Of a stretch of 64,000 nucleotides of DNA, positions 53,517 to 62,033 are shown one piece after another. The notes beneath the pieces are model-generated. The model saw only the letters and a program-made list of their open reading frames with translations. It was not told the origin of the DNA and searched no databases. Each line of letters begins with the position of its first letter. The stretch's first letter is position 1. Location of the stretch: positions 372,001 through 436,000 of the forward strand of contig CAWDKH010000004.1 in the NCBI GenBank assembly GCA_963802905.1. Direction: 5' to 3'. This DNA comes from DASQFQ01 sp963802905 (GTDB taxonomy: Bacteria > Actinomycetota > Thermoleophilia > Solirubrobacterales > Solirubrobacteraceae). Both the position numbers and the translations under genes were made by a program.

Positions 53517-53981
53517 TCACGAGAGGCTCGCGGCGGCCGGTGTGACGGCCACCCTCGGTGAGCGCCGGGCGACGTGGACGATGGCTGCGCTGACGGCGAG
53601 GATCGAGATGAGGCCGACCCACTGCAGTGGGTCTCCCATGCCGTCACCCCAGTAGGGCTTGGAGGGCCCGACTTCCACCGGGATGACGTGAAAGAACATG
53701 AACGCGGAGATCTCGATCCACGCGACCACCACGGCCACTCGGGCCGCGGATCGGTGCCTGAACGCGACCAGGGCGCCGGCGATGAGGACAGCGATGAGGC
53801 TTGAGAGGTGCTGCGGCTTGGCGAACGTTTCGAGCACTCCGGCCGACGGGTCGATGCGCAGGTCGTCGAAGACGGCGAGGTTGAGGATCAGGAGCGCGAG
53901 CAGGGCGCCGGTCAGGCTGAGCAGCAGCCGGGCGGGGCGCCCAGCGGGCTTGTCCATCTGTGAGCTGGTGTGAGTTGGCAT
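53517..53981 (-). CDS. four-helix membrane protein controlled with the TetR gene
   Basis: 154 residues from ATG 53981. Hydrophobic helices at about 18-36, 60-78, 85-100 and 120-138; a conserved-looking loop PVEVGPSKPYWGDGMGDPLQW precedes the last helix. No family named. It is divergent from a TetR regulator with an operator palindrome between them, so it is the likely regulated target. Confidence 0.6.
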   Translation of the reverse strand: MPTHTSSQMDKPAGRPARLLLSLTGALLALLILNLAVFDDLRIDPSAGVLETFAKPQHLSSLIAVLIAGALVAFRHRSAARVAVVVAWIEISAFMFFHVIPVEVGPSKPYWGDGMGDPLQWVGLISILAVSAAIVHVARRSPRVAVTPAAASLS

Positions 53982-53990
53982 GACCGGAAC

Positions 53991-54003
53991 ATAACTTAGT
54001 TAT
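53991..54003. promoter_or_regulatory. operator palindrome between tetR-type gene and membrane protein gene
   Basis: ATAACTTAGTTAT is a perfect palindrome (ATAACT, T, AGTTAT). It touches the -35-like box of the regulator and covers the -10 region of the divergent membrane protein gene, the standard place for a TetR-family dimer site. Confidence 0.6.
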
Positions 54004-54029
54004 TGAAACGTGCCTAGTACGGCTAGCAT
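54003..54029 (+). promoter_or_regulatory. candidate promoter of the TetR-family gene
   Basis: TTGAAA (54003-54008) and TAGCAT (54024-54029), 15 bases apart, end 6 bases before GTG 54036. The first box abuts the operator, so self-repression is expected. Confidence 0.4.
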
Positions 54030-54035
54030 GCGTGC

Positions 54036-54626
54036 GTGCCCACTGCATCGACCACGCGGGAGACCCTGCTCGACGCTGCGCTGCGGCTCTTGGAGGAGCG
54101 CGGACCCGGAGCGCTGCGCATCCGCGACCTGGCGGAGGCGGCCGAGCAGTCGACGATGGGCGTCTACACGCACTTCGGGTCAAAGCAAGGGCTGCTCGAG
54201 CAGCTCTACCTGCACGGCTTCCGACGCCTAGAGAACCGGCTCGACAGCGTTCCCTCCGATGGCCAAGGCCGGCAAGAGCTACTGGCGTTCGCCCACGCCT
54301 ACCGCGCATTCGCGCTCGACAACGAGGCGCTCTACGGCCTCATGTTCGAGCGAGCAACCCCTGATTTCATCCCGTCCGACGCGAGCCGCCTGGCCGGACT
54401 CTCAACATTCGAAATGCTCGCGACCCGCGTCGCCGATTGGCGCCCCGATTTCACCGACCCAGCGGCCGACGCGCACCTCATCTGGGCCACGATGCACGGC
54501 CTCGTCACCATCGAGCTGATGCACAAGCGCTGGGGCGGCCCCCTCGTCGCACACCTCCAAGGCGATCCTGAGCAGAACTACGCAACGGCCATCGGCTCGC
54601 TCCTCGAAGCCCTCCACGGCCGCTAG
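54036..54626 (+). CDS. TetR/AcrR family transcriptional regulator
   Basis: 196 residues from GTG 54036. The N-terminal helix-turn-helix reads TRETLLDAALRLLEERGPGA, IRDLAEAAEQSTMGVYTHFG and SKQGLLEQLY. The ligand domain (HAYRAFALDNEALYGLMFER and WATMHGLVTIELMHKRW) matches the TetR_C WHG-type. It likely represses itself and the divergent membrane protein gene through the palindrome at 53991. Confidence 0.93.
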   Translation: MPTASTTRETLLDAALRLLEERGPGALRIRDLAEAAEQSTMGVYTHFGSKQGLLEQLYLHGFRRLENRLDSVPSDGQGRQELLAFAHAYRAFALDNEALYGLMFERATPDFIPSDASRLAGLSTFEMLATRVADWRPDFTDPAADAHLIWATMHGLVTIELMHKRWGGPLVAHLQGDPEQNYATAIGSLLEALHGR

Positions 54627-54667
54627 CCAAGCCGCGACGCCAGGCGGGTCCAGTCGAAGCACGCCGA

Positions 54668-54695
54668 GTACCCCTTTGCGCGAGAAGCGCAAGGT
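54668..54695. repeat. hairpin repeat, copy 13
   Basis: TACCCCTTTGCGCGAGAAGC followed by GCAAGG; loop and right arm fit, left arm changed. Located 42 bp after the TetR gene. Confidence 0.5.
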
Positions 54696-54832
54696 TCAGT
54701 CGCTGGCCCCAGCCTGACCGCACGCGCGGCCACCCGATTCGCCCACGACGTCCGCTTCCACCTACGACCAGGACGTGGCGAACCTTTGCGCCCCAGATGC
54801 GTTCTCTCTCACACGGCAGTGGACGCCCGGCA

Positions 54833-54865
54833 CTGAGTGCCGAGCTCTCCAGGAGCGACCGAGCC
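54833..54865. repeat. hairpin-family variant
   Basis: CTGAGTGCCGAGCTCTCCAG followed by GAGCGACCGAG: shares the CTGAGTGCCG start and the GAGCGA end with the main family but has a different centre. Confidence 0.4.
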
Positions 54866-54895
54866 GCCGCGCACGGATGCGCGGCAGGCCCGCCG

Positions 54896-54930
54896 CTGAG
54901 TGCCGCTTTGCGCGATGAGCAGGAGCGAGG
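54896..54930. repeat. hairpin repeat, copy 14
   Basis: CTGAGTGCCGCTTTGCGCGA then TGAGCAGGAGCGAGG; full-length match to the consensus start, loop and end. Confidence 0.65.
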
Positions 54931-55136
54931 GCGGCCTGACGGGAGACGTCTGGTCGTCGTCCGAGGCGGTCGTCTCGTCGTCGGTGTTCGAGACGGCTGC
55001 TCTTGCGGGCGGAGCGGCGCTCTGGTCTGGCATCACTGGCGTGACTGGCTATGCGGTGGCCGTTGCGGCCCTCAACACTCGCGATTGTCAACCCGCGAAA
55101 GCTGCGACGCACGAGGACCCCCCGCGTCCATGCTGA
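54918..55136 (+). CDS. possible small membrane-like protein inside a duplicated segment
   Basis: 72 residues from ATG 54918: SSSEAVVSSSVFETAALAGG and ALWSGITGVTGYAVAVAAL form a hydrophobic stretch, ending DPPRPC. In the diverged second copy of this segment (62573-62827) the frame is interrupted by a stop, and the start lies in a hairpin repeat, so I doubt that it is a real gene. Confidence 0.25.
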   Translation, partial: SRSEGGLTGDVWSSSEAVVSSSVFETAALAGGAALWSGITGVTGYAVAVAALNTRDCQPAKAATHEDPPRPC

Positions 55137-55210
55137 CCACTAGCCGAAGATCGGGAAGCGCCGCTGCTTGGCGAGGCGATCCATCGCGTCCTGGATCGCG
55201 GACTCCACCT
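54958..55210. repeat. segmental duplication, copy 1
   Basis: About 253 bp aligned by eye with 62573-62827 at most positions, with small gaps (shared runs include TTCGAGACGGCTGCTC, GGCGGAGCGGCGCTCTGGTC and GATTGTCAACCCGCGAAAGC). It includes the last 24 or so codons of the acyltransferase gene on the reverse strand. Confidence 0.8.
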
Positions 55211-56093
55211 CAACGTAGATCGAGTCGACGTACTTCCGATCGTTGACCCTCTCCGGGTCGTTGTCGACGTGAATCGGGTCGAGCAGCTCGGTGCGGATCT
55301 TCGCTGGCAGGGGAAGGTGCGTCGGAATCGTCTCGACCGTCAGGCCGAAGGGCAAGCCGAGCACGATCGGCATCGTCACGCCGCGAAGCTTCTTCTTCAG
55401 CCCGGTGAAGCGGTCGAGCCCGTTCGCGAGCCAGCGGCCCTCCGAGAGGACGAAGACCGTGTCATGGCCGCCGACGGTGGCCACGGGAACGATCGGCACC
55501 CCTGAGCGGATCGCCTGGCGGACGAAGCCCTTGCGCCCGCCGAGGACAGCCTGATCGCGCCTGCGCCAGTTGCGCATCGCGTCGACCTCGCCCCCCGGCC
55601 AGATGATCACGTCGCGGCCGGCGCTGAGTGCCGCACTGACGCCCTGGCGGGAGGCCGGGATCACGCCGACCTGGCGGAAGTAGTCGCCGAGGCCGGGCGC
55701 GGCCATCAGGACGTCGTGAGCGGTTGGATGAAGCACGCGCTCGGTGCCGAATCGCTTCCACCATTGGAAGACGAGCGTCCAAGCGTCCATCGTCAGGGCG
55801 CCTCCGGAATGATTTCCGATCAACAGCGACGTCTCCTGAGGCAAGCGCTCCCAACCGGATGTCTCAAGCCGAAAGTAGTGGTCGCAGAGGGCAATCCAGA
55901 CGTGCTTCTGAGCGCGCAACAGTTTCTGGTTAGGGCCTTCGAGGGCGTGTTCGGTAGCCGCGGCGGCACGCTTGGCGATCAGGCCTTGGAGTCGACCTTC
56001 GGATTGGCGCTCGGCGCTCCCGCCCTTGGCCACGGCAGCCGGATCGCGGGCCGCCCGCGACCCGTTGCCCTTGTGTGCTGGGCCCCGCTGCAC
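55140..56093 (-). CDS. lysophospholipid acyltransferase family protein (PlsC-like)
   Basis: 317 residues from GTG 56093. The acyltransferase motif I is LLIGNHSGGALTMDAW (H-x4-D form NHSGGALTMD is slightly stretched), followed by GVIPASRQGVSAALSAGRDVIIWPGGEVDAMR (motif with PGGE), GRKGFVRQAIRSGVPIVPVATVGGHDTVF and GLPFGLTVETIPTHLPLPAKI. Membrane-associated; would acylate lysophosphatidate or another glycerolipid. The first 50 residues are charged and possibly not translated. A degraded copy of its 3' end lies at 62753. Confidence 0.85.
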   Translation of the reverse strand: MQRGPAHKGNGSRAARDPAAVAKGGSAERQSEGRLQGLIAKRAAAATEHALEGPNQKLLRAQKHVWIALCDHYFRLETSGWERLPQETSLLIGNHSGGALTMDAWTLVFQWWKRFGTERVLHPTAHDVLMAAPGLGDYFRQVGVIPASRQGVSAALSAGRDVIIWPGGEVDAMRNWRRRDQAVLGGRKGFVRQAIRSGVPIVPVATVGGHDTVFVLSEGRWLANGLDRFTGLKKKLRGVTMPIVLGLPFGLTVETIPTHLPLPAKIRTELLDPIHVDNDPERVNDRKYVDSIYVEVESAIQDAMDRLAKQRRFPIFG

Positions 56094-57320
56094 CGTTGCT
56101 GTGACCTCTCATCCCATCCATTTGACCTTGACATCGGTGCCTATCAAGGATCGCAGAACCAACGTCCGGCGTGTTCCAAGGCGACGGATCCGGGTCGAGT
56201 TCTTCGGCGAGGTCGAGGATCTTCACCGCGCCGCCGCCGCCAGGCTCGCAGGAAGCAGTCCAACCACCGTCGACCATCCCGCGCCCCCGCCGACCGACCG
56301 CCGCGCAGTTCTATGCCCGGAGGGGGTGGCACGTCAAGCGTCAGGTCTGCGATCTCGGCGACGAGCAGCGCGTCTGCAGGCTGGCGCGTGAAACCGGCCG
56401 CGAGCAGCCGGTCGGGAGCGAGCTGAAGACCGCTGCGAGCCGCGCCCGGTCGATCGCCACACGCAGCAACTCAACCTCGATTTCACCTGGTCGCTCGTCG
56501 TGAGCGTGCTCACCCCGCTGGCGGTGGGCGAGACCCCGTCCACCGTCTCGTCCACGGCCAGCTCAGCCAGCGGCGTTGCTGTGGCGGCCATGATCTCCCG
56601 TCCGCGGATCGGACGGCGGCGTAGGCGGCGGGTCCTCGAGCAGTCTTCGCGCGGTCATTCTCCGAATCGCGTCTCGCGTCCATTCGCACATTGTGCGGTT
56701 CATCCCGATTCGCGATGGTCGCGTCCTCGAGGGTCGGCGCTGGCACGAGGATCCGGAAAAGAGGAGACGTTTACGAAACGCCTGCGTGGCCGCTGTGGCG
56801 CGCTGCCCCGCTGAAAGCGGGCGGCGAGGCGATCGTCGACGGCTTCGTGCGGCTGACCCGGCCGCCTTCGAAGTGGTCGTCGTCGATGACTGGGGCCACC
56901 GGCGCGCAGCCCTCGATCATGAACAGCTGCTCCGCCGACCGCCAACCTCGAGCTGGGCGAGCTCTGCCCCTCGCTCGGCACGCTGGTGTACGCGGGCGCC
57001 GCAGAGGAGGCGCGAGCGCAAACCGTCCACTGGGAGCAGTCCGTGGTGGGGGAGCCCGGGCCGAGCTGCGCGAGCCGTCCCGGACCGGTCACACGCGTGA
57101 GGTGCATTGAAGGGGGAGGGGCGTCCGGTTCCTCGCGCAAGCGCTCGAGGGCTGCGATGCCCACGATCTCGGCGGCCGATCCTGGCCAACAGCCATCTAG
57201 CGGCTCTCCAAGCGCCCGCCGCAGCCGCCTCGTGATGCTCTCACGGGCACTGGGCGGCTCGCGGCAGTTCTTCATCGGGTGTGGTGGCGCGTCGCGTCAG
57301 GATGCCTATGATCGGCGACG
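56094..57320. other. 1.2-kb stretch with no recognisable intact gene
   Basis: Both strands show only fragments. On the reverse strand KILDLAEELDPDPSPWNTPD (about 56165-56230) looks protein-like; on the forward strand FEVVVVDDWGHRRAALDHEQ (about 56865-56925) and LELGELCPSLGTLVYAGAAEEA (56945-57010) do too, in different frames. I cannot name a parent family, so I regard the stretch as decayed coding sequence. Confidence 0.4.
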
Positions 57321-58766
57321 ATGGCCGCGCTCTCTCACGTGCCCGTCGGCGCACTCCACTTGGAGCGCTTCGAGTCGGTGCTCCCGCCCGAGGACTACGA
57401 GCGCATGCTGCGCACCGTGCGGCGCGGCCGCGAGGTGTTCGACGGGCGCGTCGTGTGGAACGTCAACTCGACCGCCCGGGGCGGCGGCGTTGCCGAGATG
57501 CTCGTTTCGCTGCTCGCCTACGCGCGCGGGGCCGGCATCGACGCGCGGTGGGTCGTGATCGCGGGCAACGAGGACTTCTTCGTTCTAACCAAGCGGATTC
57601 ACAACTTCCTGCACGGCTCGTCCGGCGATGGCGGCGACCTCGACGACGACGCGCGCCGCGTCTTTGACGAGGTGACTGAGCGCAACGCCGCCGAGTTCCG
57701 GGAGCTCATCAAGCCCGAGGACGTGGTGATCATCCACGACCCGCAGCCGGCCGGCCTGATCCCGGCGATCCGCGACATCGGCTGCCCGACGGTGTGGCGC
57801 TGTCACGTCGGCCTCGACCGGCCCGACGCGCTCGCGCGCAGGGCGTGGGAGTTCCTCATTCCCTACGTCCGCGACGCGGACGCCTACGTCTTCTCGCGCG
57901 AGGCCTTCGAGTGGGAGGGGCTCAAGAAGGAGGTCACGATCATCCCGCCCTCGATCGACGCCTTCGCGCCCAAGAACCAGGAGCTCGACCGCGAGCGCGT
58001 CCTCTCGATCCTCACCGTCGCGGGGCTCAACGAGGACGGCGGGGCCGCCCGGCCGACCTTCACGCGCTTGGACGGGAGCCCGGGCCGCGTCGACCGCACC
58101 GCTCAGCGCTGGGAGCGGCGCCCGCTGCGCTCGTCCGACCGGGTCGTGGTCCAGGTCTCGCGCTGGGACGCGCTCAAGGACCCGATCGGGGTGATCCGCG
58201 GCTTCGCGCAGCACGTCGCGCCCGTGGTGCCCGACGCGCACCTCGTCTACGCCGGGCCGGCGGTCGAGTCCGTGACCGACGACCCGGAGGGCGGCCAGGT
58301 GCTCTCCCAGGCGATCGCCGAGTACGAAGCGATGCCCGACGAAGTCGCCGAGCGTGTGCACCTCGTCGCGCTGCCGATGACCGACGTCGAGGAGAACGCC
58401 GCGATCGTCAACGCGCTGCAGCGTCGCGCCGACGTGGTCGTGCAGAAGAGCCTGGCCGAGGGCTTCGGGCTCACGGTCGCGGAGGCGATGTGGAAGGCGC
58501 GCCCGGTCGTGGCCAGTCGGATCGGGGGCATCCAGGACCAGATCGTCGACGGCGAGACCGGAATGCTGCTCGACGATCCGCTCGACCTCGCCGCCTACAG
58601 CGCCGCGGTCCGCTCGCTGCTCGACGACCCGGCGCGGGCCGAGGCGATCGGGCGCGAGGCGAAGGAGCGCGTGCGCCAAAGGTTCCTCGGCACCCGCACC
58701 CTCATCCAGTCCATCGAACTCTACGAACGACACATCCGGCAGGCGCAGAACGGCGCAGAAGCCTAA
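57321..58766 (+). CDS. treT: GT4 glycosyltransferase, trehalose synthase TreT-like
   Basis: 481 residues. VWNVNSTARGGGVAEMLVSLLAYARGAG (donor/acceptor loop), VVIAGNEDFFVLTKRIHN, IHDPQPAGLIPAIRD, WRCHVGLD, VVVQVSRWDALKDPIGVI and the GT4 end motif KSLAEGFGLTVAEAMWKARPVVASRIGG are all in the order of TreT. TreT makes trehalose from NDP-glucose and glucose in one step, giving an osmolyte or carbon store. No other trehalose genes are adjacent. Confidence 0.88.
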   Translation: MAALSHVPVGALHLERFESVLPPEDYERMLRTVRRGREVFDGRVVWNVNSTARGGGVAEMLVSLLAYARGAGIDARWVVIAGNEDFFVLTKRIHNFLHGSSGDGGDLDDDARRVFDEVTERNAAEFRELIKPEDVVIIHDPQPAGLIPAIRDIGCPTVWRCHVGLDRPDALARRAWEFLIPYVRDADAYVFSREAFEWEGLKKEVTIIPPSIDAFAPKNQELDRERVLSILTVAGLNEDGGAARPTFTRLDGSPGRVDRTAQRWERRPLRSSDRVVVQVSRWDALKDPIGVIRGFAQHVAPVVPDAHLVYAGPAVESVTDDPEGGQVLSQAIAEYEAMPDEVAERVHLVALPMTDVEENAAIVNALQRRADVVVQKSLAEGFGLTVAEAMWKARPVVASRIGGIQDQIVDGETGMLLDDPLDLAAYSAAVRSLLDDPARAEAIGREAKERVRQRFLGTRTLIQSIELYERHIRQAQNGAEA

Positions 58767-58923
58767 ACGAGTAGTTCCGAGCGGCGTTGTGCGCTCACCG
58801 ACGTCTCCGCCCGCGGCGGGGGCGTCGCTGTCTTCGAGCGCGGCCTGTCGCGCATGGACGAGCTGCGCGCGATCGTGGCGATCTGCGAGCGTGTCTTCGA
58901 CCCCCTTTGTGCGAGGAGACTCG
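58767..58923. other. short gap between treT and HMG-CoA reductase genes
   Basis: A frame here reads VAVFERGLSRMDELRAIVAI then CERVFDP, helical and protein-like, and runs into the next start region; it may be the relic of a gene tail. The ribosome site GAGGAGAC precedes ATG 58924. Confidence 0.3.
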
Positions 58924-60114
58924 ATGACCGCTATGAGCGACGGCCGCGTACCGGTTCCGCGTGACCCGGAGGACGACTACACGCGCCGCGCGGCAGACGC
59001 CCGCCGGGCGTTCCTGAGCGAGCGGACGGATGTCACGTCGTTGGAGCACGTGGGGGACTACGCGTTCGACCCCGCCGAGCTGGCCGGGAACATCGAGCAG
59101 TTCGTCGGCGTGGCGCAGGTGCCGATCGGCATCGCCGGACCGCTGCTGGTCAACGGCGAGCACGCGCAGGGTGAGTTCTACGTTCCGCTGGCGACGGCCG
59201 AGGGGACGCTGGTTGCGAGCTACAACCGTGGGATGAAGTTGCTGCACGCGGCGGGCGGCGTCAAGACGACGGTCCTCGACGACCGGATGCAGCGCGCTCC
59301 CTGCTTCCTGTTCGACAGCGCCCGCGAGGCGCGCGCGTTCGGCGAGTGGCTGGTCGAGAGCTTCGAGGAGATCAAGGCCGTCGCCGAGTCGACGACCCGC
59401 TCGGGCCGGCTTCAGGAGATCGAGCAGTATTCGGCGAGCCGCATGCTGTTCACGCGCTTCAATTTCACGACGGGCGATGCCGCCGGGCAGAACCTCACCG
59501 GCAAGGCGACGCAGGCCGCCTGCCATTGGATCGTCGAACAGTACCCCGCGATTGAGCAGTACTTCCTGGAGTCCAACTTCGCGACGGACAAGAAGAGCTC
59601 GCAGGTCAACATCCTGCACACGCGCGGCAAGCGCGTCGTCGCGGAGGCGACCATCCCCGACGCGCTCCTGCAACACGGGATGGGGTCCAGCAGCGAGCTG
59701 CTGTTCAGGGCCCGCGAGGTCGCCAACCTGGGCGGCTTCATGGCCGGTGTGAACAACAATGGCGCGCACTCCGCCAACGGCATCACCGCGATCTTCATCG
59801 CGACCGGCCAGGACGCGGCGAATGTCGCGGAGTCCTCCGCGGCGCTCGTCTTCGCGGAGCACCGGCCCAACGGCGACTTCTACTACTCGGTCACGATCCC
59901 GTCGCTGATCGTGGCGACCTACGGCGGCGGCACAGGGCTGCCCACGCAGCGCGAGTGCCTCGAGATGCTCGGCTGCTACGGAGCGGGCAAGGTCCGCAAG
60001 CTGGCGGAGATCGTCGCCGCCACGGTCCTGTGCGGCGAGATATCGCTCGGCTCGGCCATCGTCTCCGAGGAATGGGTCAAGGCGCACGACCTGTTCGGGC
60101 GCAACCGCCCATGA
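58924..60114 (+). CDS. hydroxymethylglutaryl-CoA reductase (class I-like)
   Basis: 396 residues from ATG 58924. Reduces HMG-CoA to mevalonate. PIGIAGPLLVNGEHAQGEFYVPLATAEGTLVASYNRGMKLL contains the HMG-CoA site, FNFTTGDAAGQNLTGKATQA the coenzyme region (DAMGMN-like), FATDKKSSQVNILHTRGKRVVAEATIP the catalytic Lys block, and NLGGFMAGVNNNGAHSANGITAIFIATGQD the nucleotide part with a catalytic Asp. No other mevalonate pathway gene is in the window, so it is an orphan here. Confidence 0.92.
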   Translation: MTAMSDGRVPVPRDPEDDYTRRAADARRAFLSERTDVTSLEHVGDYAFDPAELAGNIEQFVGVAQVPIGIAGPLLVNGEHAQGEFYVPLATAEGTLVASYNRGMKLLHAAGGVKTTVLDDRMQRAPCFLFDSAREARAFGEWLVESFEEIKAVAESTTRSGRLQEIEQYSASRMLFTRFNFTTGDAAGQNLTGKATQAACHWIVEQYPAIEQYFLESNFATDKKSSQVNILHTRGKRVVAEATIPDALLQHGMGSSSELLFRAREVANLGGFMAGVNNNGAHSANGITAIFIATGQDAANVAESSAALVFAEHRPNGDFYYSVTIPSLIVATYGGGTGLPTQRECLEMLGCYGAGKVRKLAEIVAATVLCGEISLGSAIVSEEWVKAHDLFGRNRP

Positions 60115-60118
60115 CCGT

Positions 60119-60140
60119 GGGTGCCTTGCGCGCTGGCACC
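60119..60140. terminator. hairpin after HMG-CoA reductase, repeat-like loop
   Basis: GGTGCC (60120-60125) and GGCACC (60135-60140) pair around TTGCGCGCT, 5 bp after the stop. The loop resembles that of the dispersed hairpin family, so it may be a distant member acting as terminator. Confidence 0.5.
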
Positions 60141-60311
60141 GCGGGCTGACGACTGCGACGACCCGCTGCGTGGCACGGAGCGCATCCGTCGCCTCTCGAA
60201 GTTCTCGTGCTCGGCCGCGTCCCGGATCTGGACCTCATGCGCGCGACCGAGCTCCGCGAGCCGCCGGTCACGAGCGCCGCCTTCCCGACACGTCGAACAA
60301 GTCGCTCCTCG

Positions 60312-60392
60312 CTAGTCGGCGAACTGCGCCGGTCGCTTCTCCAAGAACGCAGCGATCGCTTCGGGCATCGCGTTCCCGAACGTTCCCATGAT
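60312..60392 (-). pseudogene. C-terminal fragment of an enoyl-CoA hydratase
   Basis: The reverse strand reads MGTFGNAMPEAIAAFLEKRP then AQFAD and stop (60312-60314). This is the standard closing helix of enoyl-CoA hydratase/isomerase family proteins (EAxxAFLEKRPxxF). Nothing of the catalytic part is visible upstream of it. Confidence 0.5.
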
Positions 60393-60404
60393 CTGCTGGC
60401 GACC

Positions 60405-60725
60405 TCAGGAGCTTGAGTTCCTAGCTGGGGGGTGAGAACTCCTCCCGCCCACCAGCACTGCTGACAAGCTCCAGCCACCGTCACGACTCTTGGTCGTAGA
60501 GATGGGATCGGTCGTCGCGCCCTGGGGCCGATGCGCGACGGCGCGATTCTTGACGCGCGTGCGTCGCCACCGGGCACGTCCCAGGGCCGATGAGGGCGCG
60601 AACGGTTTGAGCAAGACGCCCACCACGATGACGGCGATGATTGCCACGACCACAGTGGGCGGCTCGGCCAGCAGGACCAACGCCACGATGCCGACGACGA
60701 AGGCGAGTGCCGGGAAGAAAGCCAT
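60405..60725 (-). CDS. small two-helix membrane protein
   Basis: 106 residues. AFFPALAFVVGIVALVLLA and VVVAIIAVIVVGVLLKPF form two close membrane helices; the rest is basic and low in order. Function unknown. The end overlaps the region of the enoyl-CoA hydratase relic closely, so the last 40 residues may not be original. Confidence 0.45.
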   Translation of the reverse strand: MAFFPALAFVVGIVALVLLAEPPTVVVAIIAVIVVGVLLKPFAPSSALGRARWRRTRVKNRAVAHRPQGATTDPISTTKSRDGGWSLSAVLVGGRSSHPPARNSSS

Positions 60726-60845
60726 GCCCTTGGTTACGCATTCCCCTCGGGTCCGGGATCATCCGCAAAGACTGCGTTTGCGCCGCCGAATGCCGCTCCC
60801 GCCTATGCTTTCGGCGCACTGTCAATGATCGCGTCAAGGAGCGAG

Positions 60846-61185
60846 ATGGCTGACATCACTGCGCAGCTTGAGAAGGAAGCCGCAGCGATCCGGGAGCGAA
60901 TCGGGCCAAAGCGCGAAGAGATCCCGCGAGGACGAGGCGCAGCTGTCGCGGATTGAGGCCGCTCCGGAGATCTTGAAGGGCAATGTCGCACTGGCCAGCG
61001 GAGCGCCGAGAGCGAAGCAGGGCAACGGGCGCAGAAGCCGTGGCGGCATCGATGAAGACGCCATCGTGGCCTTCGTGCGCGCCAATCAGCCTGCCAGCGC
61101 TGGTGACACCGGTGCTGAGATCGGCGTCACCGGCAACCGCCTGTCGGTCAAGCTTGGGCGGGTCACGTCCCGTAGCGTGGTGTAG
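60846..61185 (+). CDS. coiled-coil protein with C-terminal HTH-like region (one frameshift)
   Basis: ATG 60846 follows AAGGAG. The first frame gives a coiled coil (MADITAQLEKEAAAIRERIG then PKREEI); deleting one C near 60923 leads into EDEAQ, LSRIEAAPEILKGNVALA, a Gly/Arg linker and a winged-helix-like DEDAIVAFVRANQPASAGDT then EIGVTGNRLSVKLGRV. About 112 residues after correction. Might bind DNA; the family is not named. Confidence 0.5.
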
Positions 61186-61270
61186 GTCGGGGTCGGAGGG
61201 AACGTGGTTCCGGCCACCGCGGCGCTGATGATCGTCGGAGTTCTCACGCTTCGACGAAAGGAGGCCGGCG

Positions 61271-61745
61271 ATGGCCGGTCAGGAGAGGATGACGATCGAG
61301 GAGGTCGTCAGGAAGGTGCTGCGGGATGAGCACGTGGACGTGATCCGCGAGTCGGTGAAGACGGTCGCGCGCGAGATCATGGAGGCCGAGGTCTCAGAGC
61401 TGATTGGCGCCGAGCTCGGCGAGCGCCGGCCCGATGACCGAGCGACGCATCGCAACGGCTATCGGCCGCGGCGCTGGGACACGCGGGCGGGTGAGATCGA
61501 GCTGCAGATCCCCAAGCTGCGCCAGGGCAGCTACTTCCCCAGCTTCTTGCAGCCGCGCAAAGCGCTCGGAACAGGCGCTGGTGTCAGTGGTCCAGCAGGC
61601 CTATGTGTGCGGGGTCTCGACGCGCCGCGTCGATCAGCTGGTCGAGAGCCTCGGGCTGCGGATCAGCAAGTCCGAGGTCAGCCGGATCGCCGGGCTGCTC
61701 GACGAGCAGGTCCAGGCGTTCCGGCAGCGGCCGCTGGAGGGCGCT
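61271..61745 (+). mobile_element. IS256-family (mutator) transposase, N-terminal part only
   Basis: ATG 61271 follows AAAGGAGG. VVRKVLRDEHVDVIRESVKT, EAEVSELIGAELGERRPDDR, ATHRNGYRPRRWDTRAGEIELQIPKLR and GSYFPSFLQPR are the classic IS256 N-terminus. One extra A near 61561 shifts the frame; the next part, SEQALVSVVQQAYVCGVSTR then RVDQLVESLGL, SKSEVSRIAGLLDEQVQAF, follows as expected. After about residue 158 the likeness ends abruptly, and the DDE catalytic domain is missing. Terminal inverted repeats were not found by eye. Confidence 0.85.
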
Positions 61746-62010
61746 GCTGGAGGATCCCCGACCGGCAGCGAGCGACACAGCAAAAGGTGGTCAGGCCCAA
61801 CGACCGACAGCCTGAACAGAGTCAGCTCGCCGCCGGTGGCGGAGCCTTCACCTCACGTCGGACGCCGCCGACGAGAGGCAAATCGAAACAGCAAGCCTCA
61901 AGGCGGCGGCGCGCACGAGCGCGTCGGGCGCATCCGTAGTCGCCCCCAGCGAGCTGCGCGACTACCCGGATGGCAAGCGCCCTATCCCGACCTAAAGTTT
62001 CACCCACGAT
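61746..62010. other. sequence following the truncated transposase
   Basis: I see no gene. The region joins the IS256 fragment to the promoter/leader of the small membrane protein gene. Confidence 0.3.
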
Positions 62011-62017
62011 AGATGTG

Positions 62018-62027
62018 AAGGAGGTGA
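62018..62027 (+). promoter_or_regulatory. near-ideal ribosome binding site AAGGAGGTGA
   Basis: This is an exact complement of the 16S 3' end, the strongest site seen in the window, 6 bases before the GTG at 62034. It decides the start and shows that the short gene that follows is real. Confidence 0.8.
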
Positions 62028-62033
62028 ATCTCG

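Larger units (their letters stand above)
54627..54917. other. intergenic stretch with three hairpin-family elements
   Basis: No gene seen; contains hairpin copies 13 and 14 and a variant at 54833. Confidence 0.4.

Noticed and set aside
61271..62010. Complete insertion sequence
   Set aside because: Only the first 158 or so residues of an IS256 transposase are present, the DDE domain is absent and no terminal inverted repeats were seen.
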